16,543 nt of DNA, from the NCBI GenBank assembly GCA_038530575.1, contig JBCBCP010000064.1:1-16543 (forward strand), written 5' to 3'. Source of the DNA: JBCBCP01 sp038530575. Lineage in GTDB: Bacteria; Pseudomonadota; Alphaproteobacteria; Rhodobacterales; Rhodobacteraceae. The position numbers and the translations under genes were made by a program. The notes below the pieces were generated by a model. It was not told where the DNA came from. It searched no databases and saw nothing but the letters and a program-made list of their open reading frames with translations. Position 1 is the first letter of the stretch. Each line of letters opens with the position of its first letter. This document shows positions 7,640 to 13,779 of the stretch, in pieces.

Positions 7640-10255
7640 TTAATGCACGACCGCGTCGTCGGGCCTTGGCCGGTTCGACGCGGCCACCCGATCGCCGATG
7701 ACCAACCCATCTGCACCCGCGCTCACTTCGATCGTGTCTCCATCGCCGACATCCCCAGCCAAGAGCATCTCGGCGAGCGGGTTCTGCAATGCATTCTGGA
7801 TCACCCGCTTGAGCGGGCGCGCGCCAAACACCGGATCATAGCCTTCATCAGCCAGCCAGGTCCGCGCACCATCATCCAGCGACAGTGTGATCTTCCGCGC
7901 CGCCAGCCGCTTCAGCAGGCGCGCCATCTGGATGTCGACAATCCCGTCCATGTTCTCGCGGCTCAGACGGTCAAAGATGATCGTCTCGTCCAGACGGTTC
8001 AAGAACTCGGGCCGGAAATGTGCCCGCACCGCATCCATCACGTCGCGCCGCGCGCCCGAAGCATCCGCCCCTTCGGGCAGCTGGCTGAGCGCCTGACTGC
8101 CAAGGTTGGACGTCAGGATGATTAGCGTCTGCTTGAAGTCCACCGTGCGGCCCTGCCCGTCGGTCAGCACCCCGTCATCCAGCACCTGAAGAAGCACATT
8201 GAAGACGTCCGGGTGCGCCTTTTCAACCTCGTCGAACAGGACCACCTGATAAGGACGACGCCGCACCGCTTCGGTCAGCACGCCACCCTCGTCATAGCCG
8301 ACATAGCCCGGAGGGGCGCCAATCAGCCGTGCAACCGCGTGCTTCTCCATGAACTCGCTCATGTCGATCCGAACCATTGCGCTGTCACCGTCGAACAGGA
8401 ATTCGGCAACCGCCTTCGTCAGCTCGGTTTTGCCAACGCCGGTGGGGCCAAGGAACAGGAAAGAGCCCAAGGGCCGGTTTTCGTCGTTCAGGCCCGCCCG
8501 CGCCCGGCGCACCGCGTTGGCCACCGCCCGTACGGCGGAATCCTGACCGATGACCCGGCCATGCAACTGCTCTTCCATGCGCAAGAGCTTCTCGCGCTCC
8601 CCCTCCAGCATCTTGGAGGTCGGAATGCCCGTCCACCGCTCGACCACGCTGGCGATCTGCTCGGGCCGGACAGCCTCTGCGACCATCACTTCGGCCTCCG
8701 CGCCTTCGGCCTCGCCCAGCTGGCGCTCCAGCTCGGGGATCACGCCATAGGACAGCTCGCCCGCCCGCGCGAGGTTGCCCTCACGCTTGGCGATGTCCAA
8801 CTCAGCGCGCGCGCGGTCCAACTGTTCCTTCAGATCCCGCGCACCGGCCAGCTTGTCCCGCTCCGACTGCCACTTGGCGGTTAGCTCGGCGCTCTGTTGC
8901 TGCAGGTCGGCCAGCTCTTTCTCGCGGCTTTCCAGCCGGTCCTTGCTGGCCTGATCATCCTCCAGCCGCAGCGCCTCAACCTCGATCTGCATCTGCAGGA
9001 TCTGCCGGTCCAGCGCGTCCAGCTCTTCGGGCTTGGAATCCACCTCCATCCGAAGCCGCGAAGCCGCCTCGTCCACCAGGTCGATCGCCTTGTCCGGCAA
9101 GAAGCGGTCGGTGATGTAGCGATGCGACAGCGTCGCCGCCGCGACCAAGGCCGCATCTGCAATACGCACCCCGTGGTGCAGCTCGTACTTTTCCTTGATG
9201 CCACGCAGGATGGACACTGTGTCCTCAACCGTCGGCTCCAGCACCATCACTGGCTGGAACCGCCGTGCCAGCGCCGCGTCTTTCTCCACATACTTGCGGT
9301 ACTCATCCAGCGTCGTCGCGCCCACACAGTGCAACTCGCCGCGCGCCAATGCCGGCTTGATGAGGTTGGCCGCATCCATCGCGCCATCTGTCTTGCCCGC
9401 ACCAACCAGCGTGTGCATCTCGTCGATAAACAAGATCACCTCGCCCGCTGCTTCGGTCACCTCCGTCAGCACGGCCTTCAGCCGCTCCTCGAACTCACCA
9501 CGATACTTCGCCCCGGCGATCAGCGCGCCCATATCCAGCGCGAGCAGCCGCTTGTTCCGCAGGCTTTCCGGCACATCACCGTTCACGATCCGCAGCGCAA
9601 GACCCTCAGCAATCGCCGTCTTGCCCACGCCCGGCTCACCGATCAGAACCGGATTGTTCTTCGTCCGGCGGGACAGTACCTGCATCGCGCGCCGGATTTC
9701 TTCGTCGCGACCGATGATCGGATCAATCTTGCCCTGTTCCGCCCGCTCCGTCAGATCCTGCGCGTACTTCTTTAGCGCGTCATACCCTTCCTCGGCACTT
9801 GCCGTATCGGCGGTCCGCCCCTTGCGAATGTCATTGATCGCCGCGTTCAGGCCCTGCGCCGTGACCTTTCCAGCGTCCAGCGCATCTTTCGCACCCGACT
9901 TGACCATGGCCAGCGCCATCAGCACCCGCTCAACTGGAACAAAACTGTCGCCAGCCTTCTTGGCCAGCGTCTCGGCCTCCGCCAAAACCTTGGCTGTTGT
10001 GTTATCCAGGTATACCTGTGCCGCGTCGCCGGTGACCTTTGGCATCTTTCCCAGTGCGGTGCCGAGCGCCTGCATGACGCGGGGCGCATCGCCGCCCGCG
10101 CGCGAGATGAGCGAACTCGCAAGTCCTTGATCGTCGTCTAGCAATGCCTTGAGGATGTGTTCCGGCGCCAAACGCTGATGGCTTTCCCGCGCCGCGATCG
10201 TCTGTGCAGCCTGAACAAAGCCGCGCGACCGCTCAGTGAATTTCGACAAATCCAT
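7640..10255 (-). CDS. clpB: ClpB, ATP-dependent protein disaggregase
   Basis: An 871-residue Hsp100 chaperone that, with DnaK, pulls polypeptides out of aggregates in the cytoplasm. The Clp N-domain spans about 1-145. The first AAA+ ring has Walker A GEPGVGKT at 206-213, pore motif KYRGEFE at 250-256 and Walker B ILFIDE at 274-279. The middle coiled coil, diagnostic of ClpB over ClpA/ClpC, spans about 405-525. The second ring has Walker A GPTGVGKT at 603-610, pore motif GYVGYDEGG around 650-658, Walker B VVLFDE at 671-676 and sensor 1 TSN at 715-717; GARPLKR carries sensor 2. All key residues look intact and the length is normal. The start at 10255 follows AAGGAG at a good distance; an in-frame extension to 10282 adds nine unlikely residues. 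No convincing heat-shock sigma-32 promoter was found upstream. Confidence 0.98.
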   Translation of the reverse strand: MDLSKFTERSRGFVQAAQTIAARESHQRLAPEHILKALLDDDQGLASSLISRAGGDAPRVMQALGTALGKMPKVTGDAAQVYLDNTTAKVLAEAETLAKKAGDSFVPVERVLMALAMVKSGAKDALDAGKVTAQGLNAAINDIRKGRTADTASAEEGYDALKKYAQDLTERAEQGKIDPIIGRDEEIRRAMQVLSRRTKNNPVLIGEPGVGKTAIAEGLALRIVNGDVPESLRNKRLLALDMGALIAGAKYRGEFEERLKAVLTEVTEAAGEVILFIDEMHTLVGAGKTDGAMDAANLIKPALARGELHCVGATTLDEYRKYVEKDAALARRFQPVMVLEPTVEDTVSILRGIKEKYELHHGVRIADAALVAAATLSHRYITDRFLPDKAIDLVDEAASRLRMEVDSKPEELDALDRQILQMQIEVEALRLEDDQASKDRLESREKELADLQQQSAELTAKWQSERDKLAGARDLKEQLDRARAELDIAKREGNLARAGELSYGVIPELERQLGEAEGAEAEVMVAEAVRPEQIASVVERWTGIPTSKMLEGEREKLLRMEEQLHGRVIGQDSAVRAVANAVRRARAGLNDENRPLGSFLFLGPTGVGKTELTKAVAEFLFDGDSAMVRIDMSEFMEKHAVARLIGAPPGYVGYDEGGVLTEAVRRRPYQVVLFDEVEKAHPDVFNVLLQVLDDGVLTDGQGRTVDFKQTLIILTSNLGSQALSQLPEGADASGARRDVMDAVRAHFRPEFLNRLDETIIFDRLSRENMDGIVDIQMARLLKRLAARKITLSLDDGARTWLADEGYDPVFGARPLKRVIQNALQNPLAEMLLAGDVGDGDTIEVSAGADGLVIGDRVAASNRPRPDDAVVH

Positions 10256-10445
10256 GCCGTTTCTCCTTTTCAAAGCGCTCAATCATGTCCCGCCCGCCAG
10301 GCAGCACGGGAGCATTTCGAGCCTCAATTTCGATGTGGGCACCAAAGCCGTCTGCTTCAACAGCGCCTGTGAAGTGAAACCAAGCGACCAAGCTATTCTT
10401 AAAGTTGATTTCGCGCTAAACCCTTGATCCTACATCTAAAACTTT

Positions 10446-10476
10446 ATTGTACGGCAGCATGTCCGGGCAGAGTCAA
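10446..10476 (-). promoter_or_regulatory. Possible sigma-70 promoter toward clpB
   Basis: Read on the minus strand, TTGACT (10476-10471) and TACAAT (10451-10446) each match five of six consensus bases. The 19-bp spacer is longer than ideal, and the site would leave a leader of about 180 bases before clpB, so this is tentative. Confidence 0.3.
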
Positions 10477-10575
10477 AATATCTATAAAAATCAGCGCGAT
10501 AATCGAACCCTCGCCGTGCCTCGGTCCGGGCAATGACGTGCTTTGATGATTGTTCCCCCTTTTTTCGCCAGGAAC

Positions 10576-10584
10576 TTATCCACA
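10576..10584 (+). promoter_or_regulatory. Consensus DnaA box TTATCCACA
   Basis: An exact match to the high-affinity DnaA box lies 43 bp before the start of the small gene at 10628, in AT-rich sequence. It is isolated; I saw no second exact box in this spacer, so it could be a DnaA regulatory site or chance. Confidence 0.4.
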
Positions 10585-10627
10585 TCTTGTTTGTTAATAG
10601 CAAAAGACCACAACATGAGTTGAGCAT

Positions 10628-10930
10628 ATGACGAACCCAAGCATCCAGTTGTCCGAAGTCGTGTACAACGCGGCCACGCAAAGCTTCGAAGCACGCGCCA
10701 CCGTCTATGCACCTGAAGGTGCCCGCGTTTACGCCTGCGCCATTGATGCCCCAATAACGATGACCTTTGCCGATGCCGCATCGGGTCTCAGCAAACAGGC
10801 GCTGCGCCGTCACACTGCACGCGGCGGCCTGCGCGCCCGTATCATTGCTCCGGCCCGTGCAGTTGCTGCAAGAGCGCGCGCGCGCCGCCGGATGGACCCA
10901 TTCGCCATGTTGCGGCGCCTCGCCGCCTAA
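10628..10930 (+). CDS. Small conserved-looking hypothetical protein
   Basis: A 100-residue protein I do not recognise. The N-terminal half (MTNPSIQLSEVVYNAATQSF, then a YAPEGARVYACAIDAPITM stretch) reads like a small beta-rich domain. The C-terminal half (from about residue 55) is strongly arginine- and alanine-rich and ends RRRMDPFAMLRRLAA, giving a very basic tail that could bind nucleic acid or acidic partners. There is no signal peptide or membrane segment. No clear ribosome binding site precedes the ATG, a caution. Support comes from the codon use, the following strong terminator and the intact frame. It is divergent from clpB and upstream of pyrF. Confidence 0.65.
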   Translation: MTNPSIQLSEVVYNAATQSFEARATVYAPEGARVYACAIDAPITMTFADAASGLSKQALRRHTARGGLRARIIAPARAVAARARARRRMDPFAMLRRLAA

Positions 10931-10999
10931 ACCATTTGCGGCGCTGCCTCGGGTTCGGGCCACCTCTGTCCCGGCACGATCCCCCCTCGCCGCATCAGC

Positions 11000-11031
11000 C
11001 TGAGACATGTGCCTGCCTGCCAAAGTCTCAG
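11000..11031 (+). other. Inverted repeat before the pyrF-leader terminator
   Basis: CTGAGAC (11000-11006) and GTCTCAG (11025-11031) are perfect complements separated by 18 bases. The hairpin ends nine bases before a strong terminator, so the two could form one structured 3' end, a small RNA or an attenuator leader. Confidence 0.4.
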
Positions 11032-11039
11032 CATGACTG

Positions 11040-11069
11040 GCCCGGATGCTTCGTCATCCGGGCTTTTTT
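11040..11069 (+). terminator. Strong rho-independent terminator upstream of pyrF
   Basis: GCCCGGATG (11040-11048) pairs perfectly with CATCCGGGC (11055-11063) around a six-base loop, followed by TTTTTT (11064-11069). It lies 53 bases before the pyrF start. It may end the 10628 transcript, or act as an attenuator within a pyrF leader. Confidence 0.92.
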
Positions 11070-11121
11070 CTTGCTCTACCGCCCTTGCTCCGCTACGCCC
11101 GCAAAAATCCCGGAGACAATG

Positions 11122-11832
11122 ATGCAAGACAGAACCCTGTCAGATGATCGCCTGATCGTCGCCCTTGACGTGCCTAACGCCCTTGCGGGGCTACAACTCG
11201 CGGAAAGCCTTGGCCCTCAAGTCAGCTTTTACAAAATTGGCCTTGGCATGCTGACCGGCGGCGGCCTCGCGCTGGCCAACGAACTGAAGGAAGAACACGG
11301 CAAACGCATCTTTCTCGACATGAAGCTGTTCGACATCGGCAACACGGTGGAGGCGGCAGTGCGCGGGCTGGCGCAATTTAATCTCGATTTCCTGACGGTT
11401 CACGGTGACCCACACGTGGTGCGCGCGGCCAAAGAAGGTGCGGCGCGTTCAGACATGAAGGTACTTGCCGTCACCATACTCACCTCGCTTGACCGGTCGG
11501 ACCTTGACGCATCGCTGATCAAGGACGGCGCGGTGCCTGACCTCGTGGTCGAACGCGCTGCAGCGGCATGGCAGGCCGGCGCCGATGGCGTCATCGCCTC
11601 TCCGCAAGAAGCCGCCGCGCTCCGCGCCCTACCGGAAGCCGATGGCAAGTTAATCGTGACCCCGGGCGTGCGCCCTGAAGGTGCTGACAAAGGTGATCAG
11701 AAGCGCACCGCTACACCGGCGGGCGCCCTGATGTCGGGCGCCGACCATATCGTCGTCGGCCGCCCCATCGTGGCAGCGCCCAGCCCGGCCGCCGCCGCGG
11801 GGCAAATCCTAAGCTCTTTGCCAGCACGCTAA
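11122..11832 (+). CDS. pyrF: Orotidine 5'-phosphate decarboxylase
   Basis: A 236-residue TIM-barrel enzyme that decarboxylates OMP to UMP, the last step of de novo pyrimidine synthesis, in the cytoplasm. The catalytic lysine-aspartate array is present: K38 in FYKIG, then D66, K68 and D71 in the signature FLDMKLFDIGNTV. The phosphate-binding end is seen as VTPGVRPEGADKGDQKR followed by GADHIVVGRPI. Length is normal. Two adjacent ATGs exist (11119 and 11122); GGAG at 11112-11115 is better spaced from 11122, so I use that. A longer frame back to 10936 crosses the terminator and is not coding. Only about 50 bases separate the terminator from the start, leaving little room for a promoter; TTGCTC (11071) and TACGCC (11094), 17 bp apart, are a weak candidate. 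Confidence 0.96.
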   Translation: MQDRTLSDDRLIVALDVPNALAGLQLAESLGPQVSFYKIGLGMLTGGGLALANELKEEHGKRIFLDMKLFDIGNTVEAAVRGLAQFNLDFLTVHGDPHVVRAAKEGAARSDMKVLAVTILTSLDRSDLDASLIKDGAVPDLVVERAAAAWQAGADGVIASPQEAAALRALPEADGKLIVTPGVRPEGADKGDQKRTATPAGALMSGADHIVVGRPIVAAPSPAAAAGQILSSLPAR

Positions 11833-11865
11833 ATCTGGCCTTCTGTTGCCAAAGGCACACAGGAT

Positions 11866-12018
11866 TTAGAGGGTCAGGAATTCCAGACTCTCCGCATTCC
11901 CCAAATGGTGGTAGTGTAGCGGTGAGAGATACTCCCCGACGGCCGACTCTTCCTGCGGCGCGTCACCTCCCCCCGCCTTGCGCGGGGGGCCTTTCGAACG
12001 GCTCTCCCGGCGCTTCAT
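11866..12018 (-). CDS. Possible small protein overlapping the Nudix gene end
   Basis: A 50-codon minus-strand frame from ATG 12018 to TAA 11866-11868. It starts inside the last 19 codons of the Nudix gene in another frame and extends 97 bases past its stop. The first part is basic (MKRRESRSKGPPRKAGGG). The second half, outside the Nudix gene, reads EESAVGEYLSPLHYHHLGNA then ESLEFLTL, a protein-like composition with mostly G or C at third codon positions. There is no ribosome binding site, but translational coupling to the Nudix gene is possible. I do not recognise the family. The call is tentative and may be chance. Confidence 0.33.
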   Translation of the reverse strand: MKRRESRSKGPPRKAGGGDAPQEESAVGEYLSPLHYHHLGNAESLEFLTL

Positions 12019-12412
12019 CAAGGTACATCCCAATACGTTCCGCAAAGTGCGGTATCCGTTTTGGGTGGACCGCGTAGTCGGCTGGTGCCATCAGCGTCCA
12101 CCGCTGTCCTTCATCCCCGAATGTGATCTGTGCGGCGGCCTCTCGTGCGATATGGCCTGCAAAGAACCAATCATAACTTGCGCCTTTCGCAAAAGCGCGT
12201 CCCCATCGGACTGCGTGCGGATCGATGACGAGCCCCAACTCCTCGTGCGTTTCGCGAAGCGCACAGTCCAGCGGCGTTTCCCGACCCTCTCGGCCACCAC
12301 CAGGTAGGTCCCAATGGCCCGGCCATGGGATCTCGGGTTTATCGTCACGCAAGATGACCGCCAGGTCATCGCCAATGAAAAGTGCCAGCTTGGCTCCGAT
12401 AAACTCTGACAA
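11963..12412 (-). CDS. Nudix hydrolase
   Basis: A 149-residue Nudix-fold pyrophosphohydrolase, presumably acting on a nucleoside diphosphate derivative in the cytoplasm; the substrate cannot be told. The full Nudix box G-x5-E-x7-RE-x2-EE-x-G is present in GGREGRETPLDCALRETHEE then LGL, so the metal-binding glutamates are intact. It is preceded by WPGHWDLPGGG, typical of MutT-like members. I start it at TTG 12412, which follows AAGGAG with seven bases spacing. The longer frame to ATG 12514 would translate the promoter-like, repeat-bearing spacer and lacks a ribosome binding site. It is divergent from dinB, sharing a 113-bp spacer. A GC-rich hairpin (11969-11989) overlaps its last codons. Confidence 0.9.
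   Translation of the reverse strand: MSEFIGAKLALFIGDDLAVILRDDKPEIPWPGHWDLPGGGREGRETPLDCALRETHEELGLVIDPHAVRWGRAFAKGASYDWFFAGHIAREAAAQITFGDEGQRWTLMAPADYAVHPKRIPHFAERIGMYLDEAPGEPFERPPAQGGGR
11969..11989. terminator. GC-rich hairpin at the Nudix 3' end, possible pyrF terminator
   Basis: CCCCCCGC (11969-11976) pairs with GCGGGGGG (11982-11989) around five bases. On the plus strand only a short CTTT follows, and on the minus strand no T-run, so termination is plausible but weak. Confidence 0.35.
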
Positions 12413-12468
12413 CTCTGCTCTCCTTGCGCTGCGCGCAGACGTACCTTGGGTTTTTGCGTTTTGTGTGA

Positions 12469-12511
12469 TGTACAAAATGTTATCTAGGCAATGCCGCCTC
12501 TGTACAAAATG
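12469..12511. promoter_or_regulatory. Paired TGTACAAAATG direct repeats, nudix-dinB spacer
   Basis: TGTACAAAATG occurs exactly twice, at 12469-12479 and 12501-12511, with starts 32 bp apart (about three helical turns). The first copy also lies in a dyad TTTTGT-N7-ACAAAA (12459-12477). The second is a near-dyad TGTAC-N5-GCACA. The spacing suggests two regulator dimers on one DNA face controlling both divergent genes. The motif does not match the alphaproteobacterial LexA box GTTC-N7-GTTC. Confidence 0.45.
12479..12507 (-). promoter_or_regulatory. Candidate sigma-70 promoter for the Nudix gene
   Basis: On the minus strand TTGTAC (12507-12502) and GATAAC (12484-12479) are separated by exactly 17 bp, giving a leader of about 60 bases before the TTG start. 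The -35 lies within the second TGTACAAAATG repeat and the -10 abuts the first. Confidence 0.35.
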
Positions 12512-12525
12512 CACATTTCGCCATC

Positions 12526-13779
12526 ATGCCTGCCCTGTGCCGCGATTGCCTGACCGAATTTGACACCGGGAGCCGCTGCCCCGCCTGCGGCTCGCCACGT
12601 GTGACCGCACACCCGGAATTGTTTGAGCTTTCCATTGCCCACATGGACTGCGACGCCTTCTATGCGAGTGTGGAAAAACGGGACGATCCCAGCCTTGCGG
12701 GCAAGCCTGTTATCATCGGCGGCGGACGCCGCGGTGTTGTCTCAACCGCTTGTTATATCGCAAGAATTCGCGGGGTAAAGTCGGCCATGCCGATGTTTCA
12801 GGCCCTCAAGCTATGCCCCGACGCGGTCATCATCAAGCCACGGATGGAGGCTTATGCAGAGGCCTCCCGCGCAATCCGCCAGATGATGGAAGAGATGACG
12901 CCCGCCATCCAGCCCTTGTCGCTGGACGAAGCGTTCCTTGACCTGACTGGCACCGCCCGCCTGCACAGAAAACCACCCGCGGTCATGCTCGCCCGGCTGG
13001 TCAAACGCATGCAGGACGAGCTTGGCCTAACCGGCTCCATTGGTCTGAGCCACAACAAGTTTCTGGCTAAAGTCGCCTCTGACCTCGACAAGCCGCAAGG
13101 CTTTTCGGTGATCGGCGAGGCCGAGACGATGGACTTTCTGCGCAACAAGCCCGTCCGCCTGATCTGGGGCGTCGGGAACGCGGCGCAGGCGTCGCTCGAT
13201 AAGGCAGGGATCAGAACATTCGCTGACCTCTTACGCTGGGATCAAACCGATCTGACGGCGCGGTTCGGGTCCATGGGCACGCGGCTCTGGCACTTGGCTC
13301 GCGGACAAGATCATCGCCCTGTAAACGCCAAGGAACCTGTCAAATCTATCAGCAATGAGACCACCTTCGGCGAGGATACCGCCAATCCCGATATCCTCGA
13401 CGGACACCTGTGGCGGATGGCCGAGAAGGTGTCAGACCGCGCCAAGGCCAAGGATATCGCGGGGCGCGTCGTCACGCTCAAACTCAAACGCGCAAACCAT
13501 TCGACGCTGACGCGCCGGGTTGCGCTCGGCTCGCCCACGCAGCTGGCCGACGTGATCTACCGCACCGCGCGCGGCCTGTTCGATCAGGTGCAGGGCGAAG
13601 GGCCATTCCGCCTTTTGGGATGCGGCCTCAGCGATCTGGTTCCAGCACGTCAGGCCGATCTGAGCGGTGATCTGCTGGATCCCCAAGCCGAGAAGCGGAC
13701 CGGTGCAGAGCGCGCGACAGACAAGATCCGGGACCGGTTCGGGCATAACGCCATAATGAAAGGCCGCGCGCTACGCTAG
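12526..13779 (+). CDS. dinB: DNA polymerase IV (Y-family) with N-terminal cysteine finger
   Basis: A 417-residue translesion polymerase that copies past damaged bases. An N-terminal extension carries four cysteines (C5, C8, C18, C21; CRDC and CPAC), likely a zinc finger, as I recall for Rhodobacterales DinB. The palm follows: catalytic D41 in AHMDCDAFYASVE, the steric-gate position Y46, and D134/E135 in PLSLDEAFLDL. The little-finger domain extends to about 370. The C-terminus has QADLS at 376-380, where a beta-clamp motif of the type QADLF would be expected. The start is the ATG at 12526, though no ribosome binding site precedes it, so it may be leaderless or weakly translated. No LexA box was found upstream. 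Its stop codon interlocks with that of the convergent receptor gene. Confidence 0.96.
   Translation: MPALCRDCLTEFDTGSRCPACGSPRVTAHPELFELSIAHMDCDAFYASVEKRDDPSLAGKPVIIGGGRRGVVSTACYIARIRGVKSAMPMFQALKLCPDAVIIKPRMEAYAEASRAIRQMMEEMTPAIQPLSLDEAFLDLTGTARLHRKPPAVMLARLVKRMQDELGLTGSIGLSHNKFLAKVASDLDKPQGFSVIGEAETMDFLRNKPVRLIWGVGNAAQASLDKAGIRTFADLLRWDQTDLTARFGSMGTRLWHLARGQDHRPVNAKEPVKSISNETTFGEDTANPDILDGHLWRMAEKVSDRAKAKDIAGRVVTLKLKRANHSTLTRRVALGSPTQLADVIYRTARGLFDQVQGEGPFRLLGCGLSDLVPARQADLSGDLLDPQAEKRTGAERATDKIRDRFGHNAIMKGRALR

Larger units (their letters stand above)
10256..10627. other. Gene-free AT-rich spacer between clpB and the 10628 gene
   Basis: This 372-bp divergent spacer holds no coding frame I would accept. 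It is distinctly AT-richer than its surroundings, especially about 10380-10500 and 10540-10625. It contains a near-consensus minus-strand promoter (10446-10476), a consensus DnaA box (10576-10584) and the clpB ribosome binding site. Reading frames on the minus strand crossing it lack ribosome binding sites and protein-like composition. Confidence 0.5.

Noticed and set aside
8897..10130. Long plus-strand frames opposite clpB
   Set aside because: Antisense to an intact clpB; typical open antisense frames in GC-rich DNA.
10256..10627. Replication origin or heat-shock promoter in the clpB spacer
   Set aside because: Only one DnaA box and no origin-linked genes; CTTG elements exist but no matching sigma-32 -10 sequence.
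10436..11023. 195-codon minus-strand frame over the AT-rich spacer and the 10628 gene
   Set aside because: Atypical composition, no ribosome binding site, and it runs through promoter-like sequence.
12412..12525. LexA (SOS) box before dinB
   Set aside because: No GTTC-N7-GTTC or GAAC-N7-GAAC pair found in the spacer.
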